A DNA stretch of 48,079 bases from an uncultured bacterium (GCA_902796925.1 CADBQW010000109.1:1-48079), one strand, 5' to 3'. Numbered from the stretch's first letter, positions 16,892-24,819 are shown. Program-made: numbers and translations. The notes: generated by a model from the letters alone, not told the origin.

Positions 16892-17956
16892 ATGGCATCT
16901 AAAGAATTGGACTTTGAGGAATTATTAAAAAAATACGATTACTGTTTTCAGAAAGGTGATCTGGTAAAAGGTATTGTCTGTGGCTACGACGGTCAGGGTG
17001 TTATGGTTGATATCGGAGCAAAAACTATAGCAGTGGTCCCTGAACGTGAGGCTGCAGAAAAAAATGAAAAAGTTGAAGAAATTTTAGAAAAAGGAAAAGA
17101 ATACGAGTTTCTTATTATAAGAGAAGAAGATGAGGATGGAAAATTTTTACTCTCATATAAACGTGTATGTCAGGCTTATGCTTGGAAGGAACTTGAAAAA
17201 GCAAAAGCAGATGATGAAACAATATTAGGAACTATTGCCGGCATTGTAAAAGGCGGAATCCTTGTTGATGTTTCTGGAGTTAGAGGTTTTGTTCCTTCGT
17301 CTCAACTTCGTATAAAAGAAAGCGACATGGAAGTTGGCTCTAAAATAGAATTGAAAATATTAACCCTTGATTCACAACAAAACAGCTTCATCTTATCAAA
17401 TAAAAAGGTTTATGATGATAGTGCCGTTGAAGCAAGAAACGTTGTATTTTCACAAATTGAGCCGGGACAAATCGTAAAAGGTGATGTTGTCAGAATTACC
17501 GATTTTGGCGCGTTTATTGACCTGGGCGGTATAGACGGCTTGTTACCTTTATCACAGCTATCATGGAGATGGATAGACCACCCTACAGATATCTTGAATG
17601 TAGGAGATAAAATAGATGTAGAAGTTATCGCCGTTGATCATGATAAACAACGTGTTTCGTTAAGTTTGAAAAATCTTGAACCTGACCCATGGTTAGAAGC
17701 AGAAAAGCAAATAAAAGAAGGCGACAAAATTGAAGGTACGATAACAAGACTAAAACACTTTGGAGCTTTTGTAGAAGTATATCCGGGAGTAGAGGCATTG
17801 TTGCCGCACGCAGAAGTTACTGAATACCAAAATAATAGCGGTCAGATCTTGAAGGTTGGAGATAAACTGGAAACATATATTTTAAAATTCAACCCAACAG
17901 ATAAAAGAATAGCTCTTTCAGTATCTGAACATAACGAAGAAGAACAACAAGAATAA
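16892..17956 (+). CDS. rpsA: 30S ribosomal protein S1
   Basis: 354 residues from the ATG at 16892, which has GGAG 9 nt upstream; an in-frame TTG at 16877 is a weaker alternative. S1 OB-fold repeats are visible, beginning near GDLVKGIVCGYDGQGVMVDIG, ILGTIAGIVKGGILVDVSG, GQIVKGDVVRITDFGAFIDLG and GDKIEGTITRLKHFGAFVEV, that is four repeats rather than the six of E. coli. Four-domain S1 is common in cyanobacteria and Gram-positives. It binds mRNA on the 30S subunit. The tail is acidic (EHNEEEQQE). It is a single-gene unit with its own promoter and terminator. Confidence 0.93.
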   Translation: MASKELDFEELLKKYDYCFQKGDLVKGIVCGYDGQGVMVDIGAKTIAVVPEREAAEKNEKVEEILEKGKEYEFLIIREEDEDGKFLLSYKRVCQAYAWKELEKAKADDETILGTIAGIVKGGILVDVSGVRGFVPSSQLRIKESDMEVGSKIELKILTLDSQQNSFILSNKKVYDDSAVEARNVVFSQIEPGQIVKGDVVRITDFGAFIDLGGIDGLLPLSQLSWRWIDHPTDILNVGDKIDVEVIAVDHDKQRVSLSLKNLEPDPWLEAEKQIKEGDKIEGTITRLKHFGAFVEVYPGVEALLPHAEVTEYQNNSGQILKVGDKLETYILKFNPTDKRIALSVSEHNEEEQQE

Positions 17957-17982
17957 AATATTATGTAAAATAACAAAGCAGG

Positions 17983-18011
17983 AACAACCATATTTATATG
18001 GTTGTTTTTGT
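17983..18011 (+). terminator. terminator of rpsA
   Basis: A ten-base-pair stem (AACAACCATA / TATGGTTGTT, 17983-18006) with a 4-nt loop, followed directly by a T-rich stretch. Confidence 0.85.
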
Positions 18012-18026
18012 TTGCTTTTTATAATC

Positions 18027-18054
18027 TTGCATTTTATATTTTTTATGATAGCAT
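18027..18054 (+). promoter_or_regulatory. promoter of tRNA-Arg
   Basis: TTGCAT, 16-bp spacer, TAGCAT preceded by TGA. The predicted +1 is about 11 nt before the tRNA 5' end. Confidence 0.55.
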
Positions 18055-18071
18055 GAAGAGGTAAATAGAAT

Positions 18072-18145
<74 letters not shown>

Positions 18146-18149
18146 AATT

Positions 18150-18180
18150 AAAAAAGACGGGATTTCCCCCGTCTTTTTTA
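18150..18180 (+). terminator. terminator of tRNA-Arg
   Basis: Stem AAAAAAGACGGG / CCCGTCTTTTTT (18150-18161 / 18168-18179) with a 6-nt loop; the right arm itself supplies the T run. The mirrored A run could also stop transcription arriving on the minus strand. Confidence 0.88.
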
Positions 18181-18189
18181 ATATTTTCC

Positions 18190-18345
18190 GTGCAAAAATT
18201 GTACGCACAGCTATCAAAGAAAACAATACTAATTGACCTGGATGGGGTGTTAAATACTTATGATGGAAAATATAATGAGAATTATATTCTACCTATTAAA
18301 AATGGTGTATATAAATTAATTATAGAACTTTCACAAGTTATGTAG
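18190..18345 (+). pseudogene. 5' fragment of a duplicated HAD phosphatase gene
   Basis: From about 18215 to 18338 this DNA matches the start of the intact gene at 18675, with about 22 mismatches in 125 aligned bases by eye. The frame is open and keeps the HAD nucleophile motif (ILIDLDGVLNTYDGKYN versus ILFDLDGVLNTCDGKYN). It then ends at TAG (18343-18345) just where similarity stops, after ELSQ. Only the first third of the gene is therefore present. An in-frame GTG at 18190 could start a peptide of about 51 residues, but the first residues do not match the intact protein and no Shine-Dalgarno is seen. It lies 10 bp after the tRNA-Arg terminator. Confidence 0.8.
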
Positions 18346-18368
18346 GGAAAGTATGCTCAACTTATAAT

Positions 18369-18605
18369 CTATTTGGTCATATTTAAATTTTGTTGTTTTT
18401 CAAATTCTGATAAAAGTTTTGAAGGTGTTGTATTAAATCCATTTGCTATCTTTACCAAAACATTAATTTTTATATCTTGTTTTAAATTTTCTATACGACT
18501 TAATATAGCAGGTTCAATATCATTTTCTATAGCAAATTTATTTAATGTTGCACCTGTTAACAGTCTTTTATTTTTGATAAATTTTCCAAGTTTATTATAT
18601 TGCAT
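18369..18605 (-). CDS. XRE-family HTH regulator
   Basis: 78 residues, essentially one DNA-binding domain. The five-helix HTH_3 fold is readable: KLGKFIKNKRLLTGATLNKFA, then the recognition helix region IEPAILSRIENLKQDI, then VLVKIANGFNTTPSKLLSEFE. It has no sensor or oligomerisation extension. It is divergent from the intact HAD gene, with a 69-bp gap holding a palindrome and a third half-site that are likely its operator. It therefore probably represses itself and perhaps the HAD gene. It is flanked by the broken and intact copies of that gene. An antitoxin-like role is conceivable, but no toxin is evident. Confidence 0.85.
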   Translation of the reverse strand: MQYNKLGKFIKNKRLLTGATLNKFAIENDIEPAILSRIENLKQDIKINVLVKIANGFNTTPSKLLSEFEKQQNLNMTK

Positions 18606-18607
18606 TT

Positions 18608-18655
18608 TCTCAATTATTATTTATAATGAAAATTATTTCATTGAGATTTCTCAAT
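18608..18655. promoter_or_regulatory. probable operator of the XRE regulator
   Basis: ATTGAGA-TT-TCTCAAT (18640-18655) is a palindrome with 7-bp arms. A third copy of the half-site TCTCAAT lies at 18608-18614, 26 bp away. They bracket the AT-rich segment containing a TATAAA-like -10 for the minus-strand regulator, so occupancy would block its promoter. Confidence 0.6.
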
Positions 18656-18674
18656 ACGGAGGTAATATTATTTT

Positions 18675-19010
18675 ATGATTAAGAAAACAATACTTTTTGA
18701 TTTAGATGGGGTATTAAATACTTGTGATGGAAAATATAATGAGAATTCTATTCCGCCCATTAAAGATGGCGCATACAAACTAATAAAAGAGTTATCACAA
18801 GATTATAAAATTGTTATTTTTACAACAAGAAATTCTTTAATCGTTTCAAAATGGATTATTGAAAATAGGCTTGATGAATATGTTGAAAATGTAACAAATG
18901 TCAAAGAACCTGCATATTTGATAGTTGATGACAGGTGTATAAATTTTAATGGCAATTATAAGGAATTAAAAAATAACATTAAAAATTTTGAGGTTTGGTA
19001 TAAAAAATAA
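18675..19010 (+). CDS. small HAD-superfamily hydrolase
   Basis: 111 residues, a minimal HAD core without a cap domain. Motif I is LFDLDGVLNT at about 7-16 (nucleophile and acid/base aspartates), motif II is IVIFTTRNS at about 47-55, and motif IV is LIVDDRCINF near residue 82. A single lysine for motif III could be K61 or K78. Small proteins of this kind include nucleotidases and polysaccharide-linked phosphatases; the substrate is unknown. GGAGGT lies about 12 nt before the ATG, longer than normal spacing. It is divergent from the XRE regulator, and a truncated relative sits 330 bp upstream. Confidence 0.78.
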   Translation: MIKKTILFDLDGVLNTCDGKYNENSIPPIKDGAYKLIKELSQDYKIVIFTTRNSLIVSKWIIENRLDEYVENVTNVKEPAYLIVDDRCINFNGNYKELKNNIKNFEVWYKK

Positions 19011-19129
19011 AATTTGTATAAATTATGGTCAATAACATCAGCTAAACTTGTGCCAGTTTGCATTTTGATAGATGTATTTCATAATGAAAATATCAAGATG
19101 GTTTCTTTGTAGTTTCATTTTTTATCGAT

Positions 19130-20539
19130 TCAATTTGAATGACAATCCGTTTTGTTTTCAGGTTTATACGCGATAAAGGCAAGTCCCAGACAAATTATCC
19201 CAAATCCCATTCCGCAAATCATAGTATACTTGTATGCAAACATAAATGCATTCTGATATATTACGTGAAAATTTAAGTAATGAGTTCTTATGGAATCAAA
19301 CAGAGTAATAGTTATTGCTACCCCCAGAATATTACCCATATTTCTGGAAAGAGCGAGAATTCCGGAAGCTATACCAAGTTCATTTTTCTTTACACTGCTC
19401 ATAATAGCCATATTTGATGGCGATTGAAATAGACCGTTACCCATACCCATTATTGCGGAAGCTAATATTAACTGGATTACTGATGTGTTTTGATCACATA
19501 AAGTAAACAAAAGTAACCCCAAAACCATGCAAAACGGTCCAGATACAGTTAACCATCGGCTTCCGTATTTTCCTGCGGTATTACCTGAGATTGGTGCGGT
19601 TATTGTAAGCGCAATTGCATATGGCAAGGTCAACAATCCTGTAACAAGAGGGGTATATTTCAGAATCTCTTGAAGGTAAAAAGGCAGCAACACGCTATTC
19701 GTAAACATTGCCATATAAGATGTCATAACGGCAATACTTCCTAGGGTAAACGCTTTTATCTTAAACATTTTAAAATTTATTAGCGGATAATTAATCTTGT
19801 GATCCCTAAAATAAAATAGGAATCCAAAACCAAAGGCGATAATTCCAAGCACAGTAATTTTTAAAGAATGCCACCCCCAGCGATGTCCTTCAGATATGCT
19901 TAATAAAAGAGCAAATAGGGCAAGCACAAAGTATATAAATCCCGGATAGTCGAATTTTACTTTTTTTGCTTTTGAAATATAAGACGGAAGCATGTTATAT
20001 GCTAAAAATGCTGCGAAAAGTGCAACGGGAACCTCCGGTATAAAAATTGCTCTCCAACCAAAGTAATTGATAAGAATACCTCCCAAGGCCGGACCAGACA
20101 TCCCGCCAATAGCAATTATACCTCCGTTCAAACCGAGAGCTTTCCCGAGTTTTTGTGACTTAAAAATCTGAGTGTATATAGCTGTTGAATTCGAAAGCAT
20201 TATTGATGCCCCTAATGCTTCGATACAACGATAAAAAATTAATAACCATAAATTTGGGGCTGTTATATTCAATAATGCACCGAAACCAAAAATTAGAAAA
20301 CCTGCCGTATATAATTTGTTTTTGGGCAATCTATCACCCAATTTTCCGAAGAATGGTAAAAATACGGTAAGAACGAGCATGTATGCAATAACAACCCATT
20401 GCACAACTGCTATATTTGCGCCAAAATCAACAGACATATTATATAAAGCAAGATTCACCGATGTACTATCGAGCATTGCAATAAAATTGCCGATTACAAC
20501 AATTAGAAATATTATCCATTTTATGTCATTGTTGTTCAT
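19130..20539 (-). CDS. MFS drug exporter of the DHA2 (14-TM) type
   Basis: 469 residues from the chosen ATG, which begins MNNNDIKWIIFLIVVIGNFIAMLD. The family motif LDSTSVNLAL near residue 24 fixes this start; codons further upstream (TTG at 20617) would add an unlikely charged tail. Motif A appears as GKLGDRLPKNKLY, motif C-like as GPALGGILINYFGW, and the hydrophobic segments fit 14 helices. It is predicted to be a proton-driven inner-membrane exporter of drugs or metabolites. No membrane-fusion partner or TetR regulator is adjacent. An extended -10 ends about 9 nt before the ATG and there is no Shine-Dalgarno. Confidence 0.88.
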   Translation of the reverse strand: MNNNDIKWIIFLIVVIGNFIAMLDSTSVNLALYNMSVDFGANIAVVQWVVIAYMLVLTVFLPFFGKLGDRLPKNKLYTAGFLIFGFGALLNITAPNLWLLIFYRCIEALGASIMLSNSTAIYTQIFKSQKLGKALGLNGGIIAIGGMSGPALGGILINYFGWRAIFIPEVPVALFAAFLAYNMLPSYISKAKKVKFDYPGFIYFVLALFALLLSISEGHRWGWHSLKITVLGIIAFGFGFLFYFRDHKINYPLINFKMFKIKAFTLGSIAVMTSYMAMFTNSVLLPFYLQEILKYTPLVTGLLTLPYAIALTITAPISGNTAGKYGSRWLTVSGPFCMVLGLLLFTLCDQNTSVIQLILASAIMGMGNGLFQSPSNMAIMSSVKKNELGIASGILALSRNMGNILGVAITITLFDSIRTHYLNFHVIYQNAFMFAYKYTMICGMGFGIICLGLAFIAYKPENKTDCHSN

Positions 20540-20547
20540 ACATGTAA

Positions 20548-20556
20548 ATTTTATCA
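20548..20556 (-). promoter_or_regulatory. extended -10 of the MFS gene, near-leaderless
   Basis: Minus strand TGA-TAAAAT ends 9 nt before the A of the start codon, so the transcript would have a leader of only about two bases. It also supports the start at 20539 rather than further upstream. Confidence 0.4.
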
Positions 20557-20643
20557 TGAAAAAAATAGGGAATAAGGTTTTATACGGATTATAAAAACAC
20601 AAAAAGAAATCCTCCAAAAGGTTGATTGATAAATTTAATCCTA

Positions 20644-20652
20644 TGCTATTCT
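20644..20652 (+). promoter_or_regulatory. extended -10 of the 20687 operon
   Basis: TGC-TATTCT within CTATGCTATTCT, with TTGATT/TTGATA-like sequences upstream at non-ideal spacing. It leaves a leader of about 28 nt with AAAGGA. Confidence 0.4.
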
Positions 20653-20686
20653 TGTAGAGTAGATAGTTATGCGAAAGGATAGCAGA

Positions 20687-21157
20687 ATGACAAAAACAAA
20701 AGCAATATCAGTATCAGAAATTAGAGGAAGAATTTTTAACACAACTACACATGAACCTCATGTCGCAAGATCTTCGAACCCATTTTCAAAGGTAAAATTG
20801 GGTAATGTTTTAACAGCAGACGTATTTGATTCTCAAGAAAAAAATATTCAAAAATATACGATAAAAGATAAACTTAAAGCCAGCGCGCTTGTTGGTTCAA
20901 TATCTGATTTTGGTTCTAAAATAAGAGCCGGAATTGAGTCAATTAATGCTTTTGGAACAAGAATGAAAGAAAGTATTGTTAATACTTGGAATAAAATTAA
21001 CGATATAACTATAGAAGATATAGGACAAAATATTACAAAATCAATATATTCAATGTTTGAAGATAAAAGTGCCAAAGGGCTTTCAAAACGACCGGTATCA
21101 GAACTTAGACAGATGTTTAAGGATGCAGAATACGAAATTTCACATATGGCAGCATAG
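20687..21157 (+). CDS. uncharacterised 156-residue protein
   Basis: Not recognised. The ATG at 20687 (MTKTKAISVSEIRG) has AAAGGA 8 nt upstream and is preferred over an in-frame start six codons earlier. No signal peptide or membrane helix is visible. The first 50 residues look unstructured (NTTTHEPHVARSSNPFSK). The rest is amphipathic helix, for example DKLKASALVGSISDFGSKI and the C-terminal PVSELRQMFKDAEYEISHMA. It is followed after 11 bp by a helical-repeat protein, so the two are co-transcribed and may act together. It could be a lineage-specific gene. Confidence 0.6.
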   Translation: MTKTKAISVSEIRGRIFNTTTHEPHVARSSNPFSKVKLGNVLTADVFDSQEKNIQKYTIKDKLKASALVGSISDFGSKIRAGIESINAFGTRMKESIVNTWNKINDITIEDIGQNITKSIYSMFEDKSAKGLSKRPVSELRQMFKDAEYEISHMAA

Positions 21158-21168
21158 GAGAGAGATAA

Positions 21169-21537
21169 ATGACAGATAAAAATACTAAAAAAATAAGTAA
21201 CATTATAAATGCACTTTCTATGCATACTGATCCTGAATCAATAAGAGTACTTGAAGAAATAGGTACAAATTCTTCAGTTGATGCAGTTAGAGAAATGACA
21301 GCTTGCGCGCTTGTGAAAAAAAACACTGAAGATGCACTTCGGGTTGTTATAACTCACGAAGGAAAAGGTATTAATGATTTATCAACAATCGTTGCAATGA
21401 GTACAATAAATGAGCTTTTGACTCTCGAAGATAAAGAAATCGCAATGAAAATCCTTTCTGAAACAGTAGAGAGCGATTTTGAAGATGAAATTAAGGATAA
21501 TGCAAGATCAGTTAAAGCTTTGATGGCATTAAGCTAA
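21169..21537 (+). CDS. small HEAT-like helical protein
   Basis: 122 residues, all alpha by eye, with spaced helical pairs such as DPESIRVLEEIGTNSS, DAVREMTACALVKK and DEIKDNARSVKALMALS. These resemble short HEAT repeats, where a conserved aspartate/arginine turn follows each helix pair. No catalytic residues are evident; such proteins are usually scaffolds or inhibitors. GGAGAGAG lies before the ATG. It ends a two-gene operon closed by a strong terminator. The larger HEAT protein at 33274 has similar character but no obvious shared sequence. Family assignment is tentative. Confidence 0.55.
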   Translation: MTDKNTKKISNIINALSMHTDPESIRVLEEIGTNSSVDAVREMTACALVKKNTEDALRVVITHEGKGINDLSTIVAMSTINELLTLEDKEIAMKILSETVESDFEDEIKDNARSVKALMALS

Positions 21538-21555
21538 TAAATTTTATACAAAAAT

Positions 21556-21593
21556 AAAAGTATCTGCTCAATTATGTGGGCAGATACTTTTTT
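21556..21593 (+). terminator. terminator after the 20687-21537 operon
   Basis: Arms AAAAGTATCTGCTC (21556-21569) and GGGCAGATACTTTT (21578-21591), one G-U pair, 8-nt loop, and a six-base T run. Confidence 0.88.
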
Positions 21594-21715
21594 GTTACAA
21601 ATTTTTACTTTACTGTACGTAAATTTTTTCATTAAATAGTTTAGAAATAAAAATAAATTTATGATTCAATTAATGTATAGAACAGATTAATAATAAACAT
21701 TAGTGGAAGTGATAG

Positions 21716-22474
21716 ATGGAAGGATTATATAGTCCGGGCAAAATAATAAACCCTTGGTCAGTGTCTTCACCTGTTTTGATGGCGGTATTTTTAGCTTCTG
21801 CCTCGCTTTTACCGTCGATGTTGCAAAATCTTATGGGCTACACATCTTTTTTAAGCGGACTTTCAATGGGAGCAAGAGGGTGCGGAAATTTACTTGCACT
21901 ATTCGTATATTTCATTATTTCAAGAAAACTAGGTGACAGGAGAATCGCCGCGATAGGATTATTTTTCTTAGGTTTGGGAAGTTGGTATTTTGGGATGATT
22001 AATTTGGAAATAAATTTAAGCACAATAGCTTTACCGAATATATTTTATGGAATTGGTATCTTTTTCTCTTTAACCCCATTGGTTCCGCGGTCTTGTGCAA
22101 GAATTGATAACAAAGATTTGACTAACGCCTCGAGTTTACAGAATTTACTAAAAAATACAGGCGGAGCCATAGGAACATCAATATCTACAACAATGATAGC
22201 AAGATTTTCACAGGTTCATCAAATGATGATGACAAATCATCTTAACTTTTCAAACGAATTTTATAACGCGAAAATTGAGGCAATGGCAGCGAATTTTGCG
22301 CAAAATACAGATTGGTCAAGTGCTATGCACATGGCAAATAATGCGGTATATGGTGAGTTGTTAAAACAAGCACATCTTTGGGGTTATGTTGAAACATTCA
22401 GATGGTTTGCTTTTGCGACATTTTTGTTAATACCATTATTGTTACTAATTAAAAAACCTAAAAGTATATTGTGA
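21716..22474 (+). pseudogene. C-terminal half of an EmrB-like MFS exporter
   Basis: 252 residues aligning to roughly the last six helices of 14-TM DHA2 transporters. It contains LLPSMLQNLMGYTSFLSGL, GARGCGNLLAL (family GPRGLG), the helix around NIFYGIGIFFSLTPLVP and LLKNTGGAIGTSISTTMIA. The N-terminal half, including motif A and the proton-relay helices, is absent and no remnant is visible in the 120 bp before it. It ends normally (LLLLIKKPKSIL) and has a GGAAG before an ATG, so a short membrane protein could still be made. It is not a copy of the complete pump at 19130, which belongs to a different DHA2 subgroup. I treat it as a gene remnant; a half-size transporter is the alternative. Confidence 0.65.
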
Positions 22475-22491
22475 TAGACCTTAAATTTTTA

Positions 22492-22500
22492 TGCTAAAAT
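22492..22500 (+). promoter_or_regulatory. extended -10 of the 22507 gene, leaderless
   Basis: TGC-TAAAAT ends exactly 7 nt before the A of the start codon at 22507, and no Shine-Dalgarno lies between. It is the same TTATGCTAAAAT string as before ftsI, apart from its distance to the gene. Confidence 0.5.
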
Positions 22501-22506
22501 AACAAT

Positions 22507-23925
22507 ATGAATATATTATTATACTATGAAGTTTCTGTTTTTACTGATGGTTTTAGCGGCTTCCCTTCAATTGAAGGTATAAAATATCATTTAGACAAAT
22601 ATTGCGGTTCTGCGTTATTAAAAAATAAAGATGTAGATATAAAAATGATTATTCCAGAAATATGTTCGTTTTACAATAGTAAAAATCATGTTTTGGATAA
22701 GTTCAATCCAATTACAATATACGATAATGAATTATTGAAATGCTATGACAATAAATACACGTTTGGAAAGATCTGGCAGAAAGTATTTTTAGATAATTTA
22801 ACTGATACGGAACGCGAAAATTGTGCAAAACTTTTTAAATCAAAATTAGGTGATTGGGTTCCGGATTTGATAATTACATTTCCTACAAATAATAGATCTT
22901 TGGACAAGGCTTTTCCTAATGCACTTCAAGTAAACAATGAAAATGGAATATTTTCACGTTATCCGTTTATGCGAACATTAAGGTTTGAACCTTTAGGATA
23001 TGTATCAAACTTCACTAACAAATTTGTTGATAAAATTAAAAATTACACAATTACCGATGAGGAAAATGCAAAAGTCGACAATTTTAGAACCCAAATAATC
23101 GAATTAATTGAAAAATATAATCCATACAAAAAACAGATAGCCAAATTAAAGAAAAAATTCAAATATTTAGTATTGTTACCCATCATAACGGACAATTTTT
23201 CCGAAGAAGCCAATTGTGATGATAGTTTTTTGTATTTAGATTCTGTTCTCCAAAAAATTCCTGAACACATTGGAGTTATAATAACAAAACATGATGGGAT
23301 TCAGGATATGTTGAATGATCGGGTTTTAGATTATTTGCAGAGTAAATATAAAAATCTTATTACCATAGACAGAAACATCCTTGTTGATAATAAAAGGAAG
23401 CCGACATCAATGAGTTTGCCATTTTTCAACCATGTTGATGCCGTTATAAATTGTTATTCTTCAACCGGCTTGCAAGCTTGCCTTTGGAATACCAGAATTA
23501 TTGCTAATGATAAATTATATAGTCATTGGTTTGCCGATAAAATCGGGCTCGATAATATTGATGACTTTTTGAGAACTCCTGTTAAAAATAAAAATGCAAT
23601 GCTGCATTGGTATCTTACACATTTTGTCGTATATGAAGATAAATTTAACGATAACGAATGGTATTATAATTATTTCAAAACAAAAATTGAAAAATACAGA
23701 AAAGAGGGTATTACTTTTGATTTTTTTGATAAAACCCGAGATTTTAATGAAATTTCAGAATATATAATTTCATATGTAAAAGATTATTATTTAAGAGTTC
23801 ATAAAACATTTTTCCAAAAAGCTCTAATCCGTCTTTGTTCCTATAGAAAAGATGAAACACAAACAAGGTTCTATATTTTAGGACTAAAATTTAGATGGCC
23901 CAATAACAAAAAAGAAAAAGAATAA
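22507..23925 (+). CDS. putative polysaccharide-related glycosyltransferase
   Basis: 472 residues, not firmly recognised. It has no signal peptide or membrane helix. A possible GT-B layout is suggested by an N-terminal alpha/beta part (MNILLYYEVSVFTDG) and a later strand-rich part (FKYLVLLPIITDNF, GVIITKHDGIQDML, VINCYSSTGLQACLWNTRII), where the last segment resembles the donor-site region of capsule transferases. The tail RFYILGLKFRW is like the short LGxK-type tails found on many surface-polysaccharide enzymes. A role in capsule or surface glycan synthesis is inferred, not shown. It starts without a ribosome-binding site right behind an extended -10. Confidence 0.45.
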   Translation: MNILLYYEVSVFTDGFSGFPSIEGIKYHLDKYCGSALLKNKDVDIKMIIPEICSFYNSKNHVLDKFNPITIYDNELLKCYDNKYTFGKIWQKVFLDNLTDTERENCAKLFKSKLGDWVPDLIITFPTNNRSLDKAFPNALQVNNENGIFSRYPFMRTLRFEPLGYVSNFTNKFVDKIKNYTITDEENAKVDNFRTQIIELIEKYNPYKKQIAKLKKKFKYLVLLPIITDNFSEEANCDDSFLYLDSVLQKIPEHIGVIITKHDGIQDMLNDRVLDYLQSKYKNLITIDRNILVDNKRKPTSMSLPFFNHVDAVINCYSSTGLQACLWNTRIIANDKLYSHWFADKIGLDNIDDFLRTPVKNKNAMLHWYLTHFVVYEDKFNDNEWYYNYFKTKIEKYRKEGITFDFFDKTRDFNEISEYIISYVKDYYLRVHKTFFQKALIRLCSYRKDETQTRFYILGLKFRWPNNKKEKE

Positions 23926-23927
23926 AA

Positions 23928-24326
23928 TTATTTGTTAAACTCTGTAAATTCTTTGCTGTTTTCTCTCCACTCGTTTTCACTAACGCTAAAGGCATGGTTC
24001 CAGAATTTTTCTATTGCGTAGGTCTCACGTTCATCTTTGTGAAGTATATGAACAACTACATCACCATAATCCAAAAGATTCCAACGATTTTTGATGTCGT
24101 TTTCCATTCTCAAAGGCAGGCGTTTAAAATGCTCTTTAACTTTTTCCCGAGTATTATTCATTAAAGCTTTAACCTGAGGGGTGGAATCCCCTGTTGATAT
24201 TACAAAATAATCCGCAAGAGTTGATACATTTGAAATATTCAATATTGTAATATCTTTTCCCAATTTATCATCCAAAAATCTTGCAATTGCACAAGCCAAT
24301 TTATGTGATGTAATTTCTTCTGTCAT
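23928..24326 (-). CDS. rsfS: ribosome silencing factor RsfS (Iojap family)
   Basis: 132 residues. The Iojap core is clear: LACAIARFLDDKLGKDITILNIS, TLADYFVISTGDSTPQVKALMN, and the conserved WNLLDYGDVVVHILHKDERETYAIEKFW with the WxLxDYGDVVVH signature. It binds ribosomal protein L14 and blocks 50S-30S joining when nutrients are scarce. It follows rpiB by 6 bp and ends only 2 bp from the convergent 22507 gene, so no room is left for a terminator between them. Confidence 0.95.
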   Translation of the reverse strand: MTEEITSHKLACAIARFLDDKLGKDITILNISNVSTLADYFVISTGDSTPQVKALMNNTREKVKEHFKRLPLRMENDIKNRWNLLDYGDVVVHILHKDERETYAIEKFWNHAFSVSENEWRENSKEFTEFNK

Positions 24327-24332
24327 AATTTC

Positions 24333-24770
24333 CTACTTTTCTAATTCACTAATCTTATCTATTCTATTCTGATGCCTACCGCCTTGAAATTCAGCATTCA
24401 ACCACGTATCTACAATATCAAGGGCAAGTGATTCTCCGATTACGCGTTGCCCCAGACAAAGAATATTGGAATCGTTATGTTCTCTGGTTGCATGTGCAGA
24501 AAATGTATCTGAGCATAATGCAGCCCTTATTCCTTTAATTTTGTTTGCTGCAATGGACATCCCTATGCCTGTTCCGCATACGAGTATCCCTCTTTCCACT
24601 TGACCAGAAACAACAAGAGATCCGACTTTTTTTGCATAATCAGGATAATCACAAGATTCATTTGAATTTGTGCCTTCATCAATGATGTCATAACCTTTTG
24701 TTACTAAATGTTTTTTTATCTTATTTTTGTATTCCAATCCGCCATGATCCGAAGCGATAGCTATCTTCAT
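24333..24770 (-). CDS. rpiB: ribose-5-phosphate isomerase B
   Basis: 145 residues, the usual length. It interconverts ribulose 5-phosphate and ribose 5-phosphate, feeding prs. The RpiB/LacAB family marks are IAIASDHGGLEYK at the N-terminus, YPDYAKKVG, the catalytic cysteine loop GILVCGTGIGMSIAANK, and DTFSAHATREHNDSNILCLGQRVIG. AAGGAG precedes the ATG. It heads a two-gene unit with rsfS under a strong promoter. Confidence 0.96.
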   Translation of the reverse strand: MKIAIASDHGGLEYKNKIKKHLVTKGYDIIDEGTNSNESCDYPDYAKKVGSLVVSGQVERGILVCGTGIGMSIAANKIKGIRAALCSDTFSAHATREHNDSNILCLGQRVIGESLALDIVDTWLNAEFQGGRHQNRIDKISELEK

Positions 24771-24790
24771 TAGTTTCTCCTTGTAGAATT

Positions 24791-24819
24791 ATTATATCAT
24801 AACAGGATTTTAATGTTAA
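24791..24819 (-). promoter_or_regulatory. promoter of rpiB-rsfS
   Basis: Minus strand: TTAACA (24819-24814), 17-bp spacer, TATAAT (24796-24791) preceded by TGA. It is the best sigma70-like match in the window. Confidence 0.72.

Noticed and set aside
18146..18680. Integrative element inserted at tRNA-Arg
   Set aside because: No integrase gene is present and I found no second copy of the tRNA 3' end as an attachment repeat nearby; the local duplication explains the region better.
20540..20617. Longer MFS start at TTG 20617
   Set aside because: The extra residues are not family-like and contain the predicted -10; the conserved first helix starts right after the ATG at 20539.
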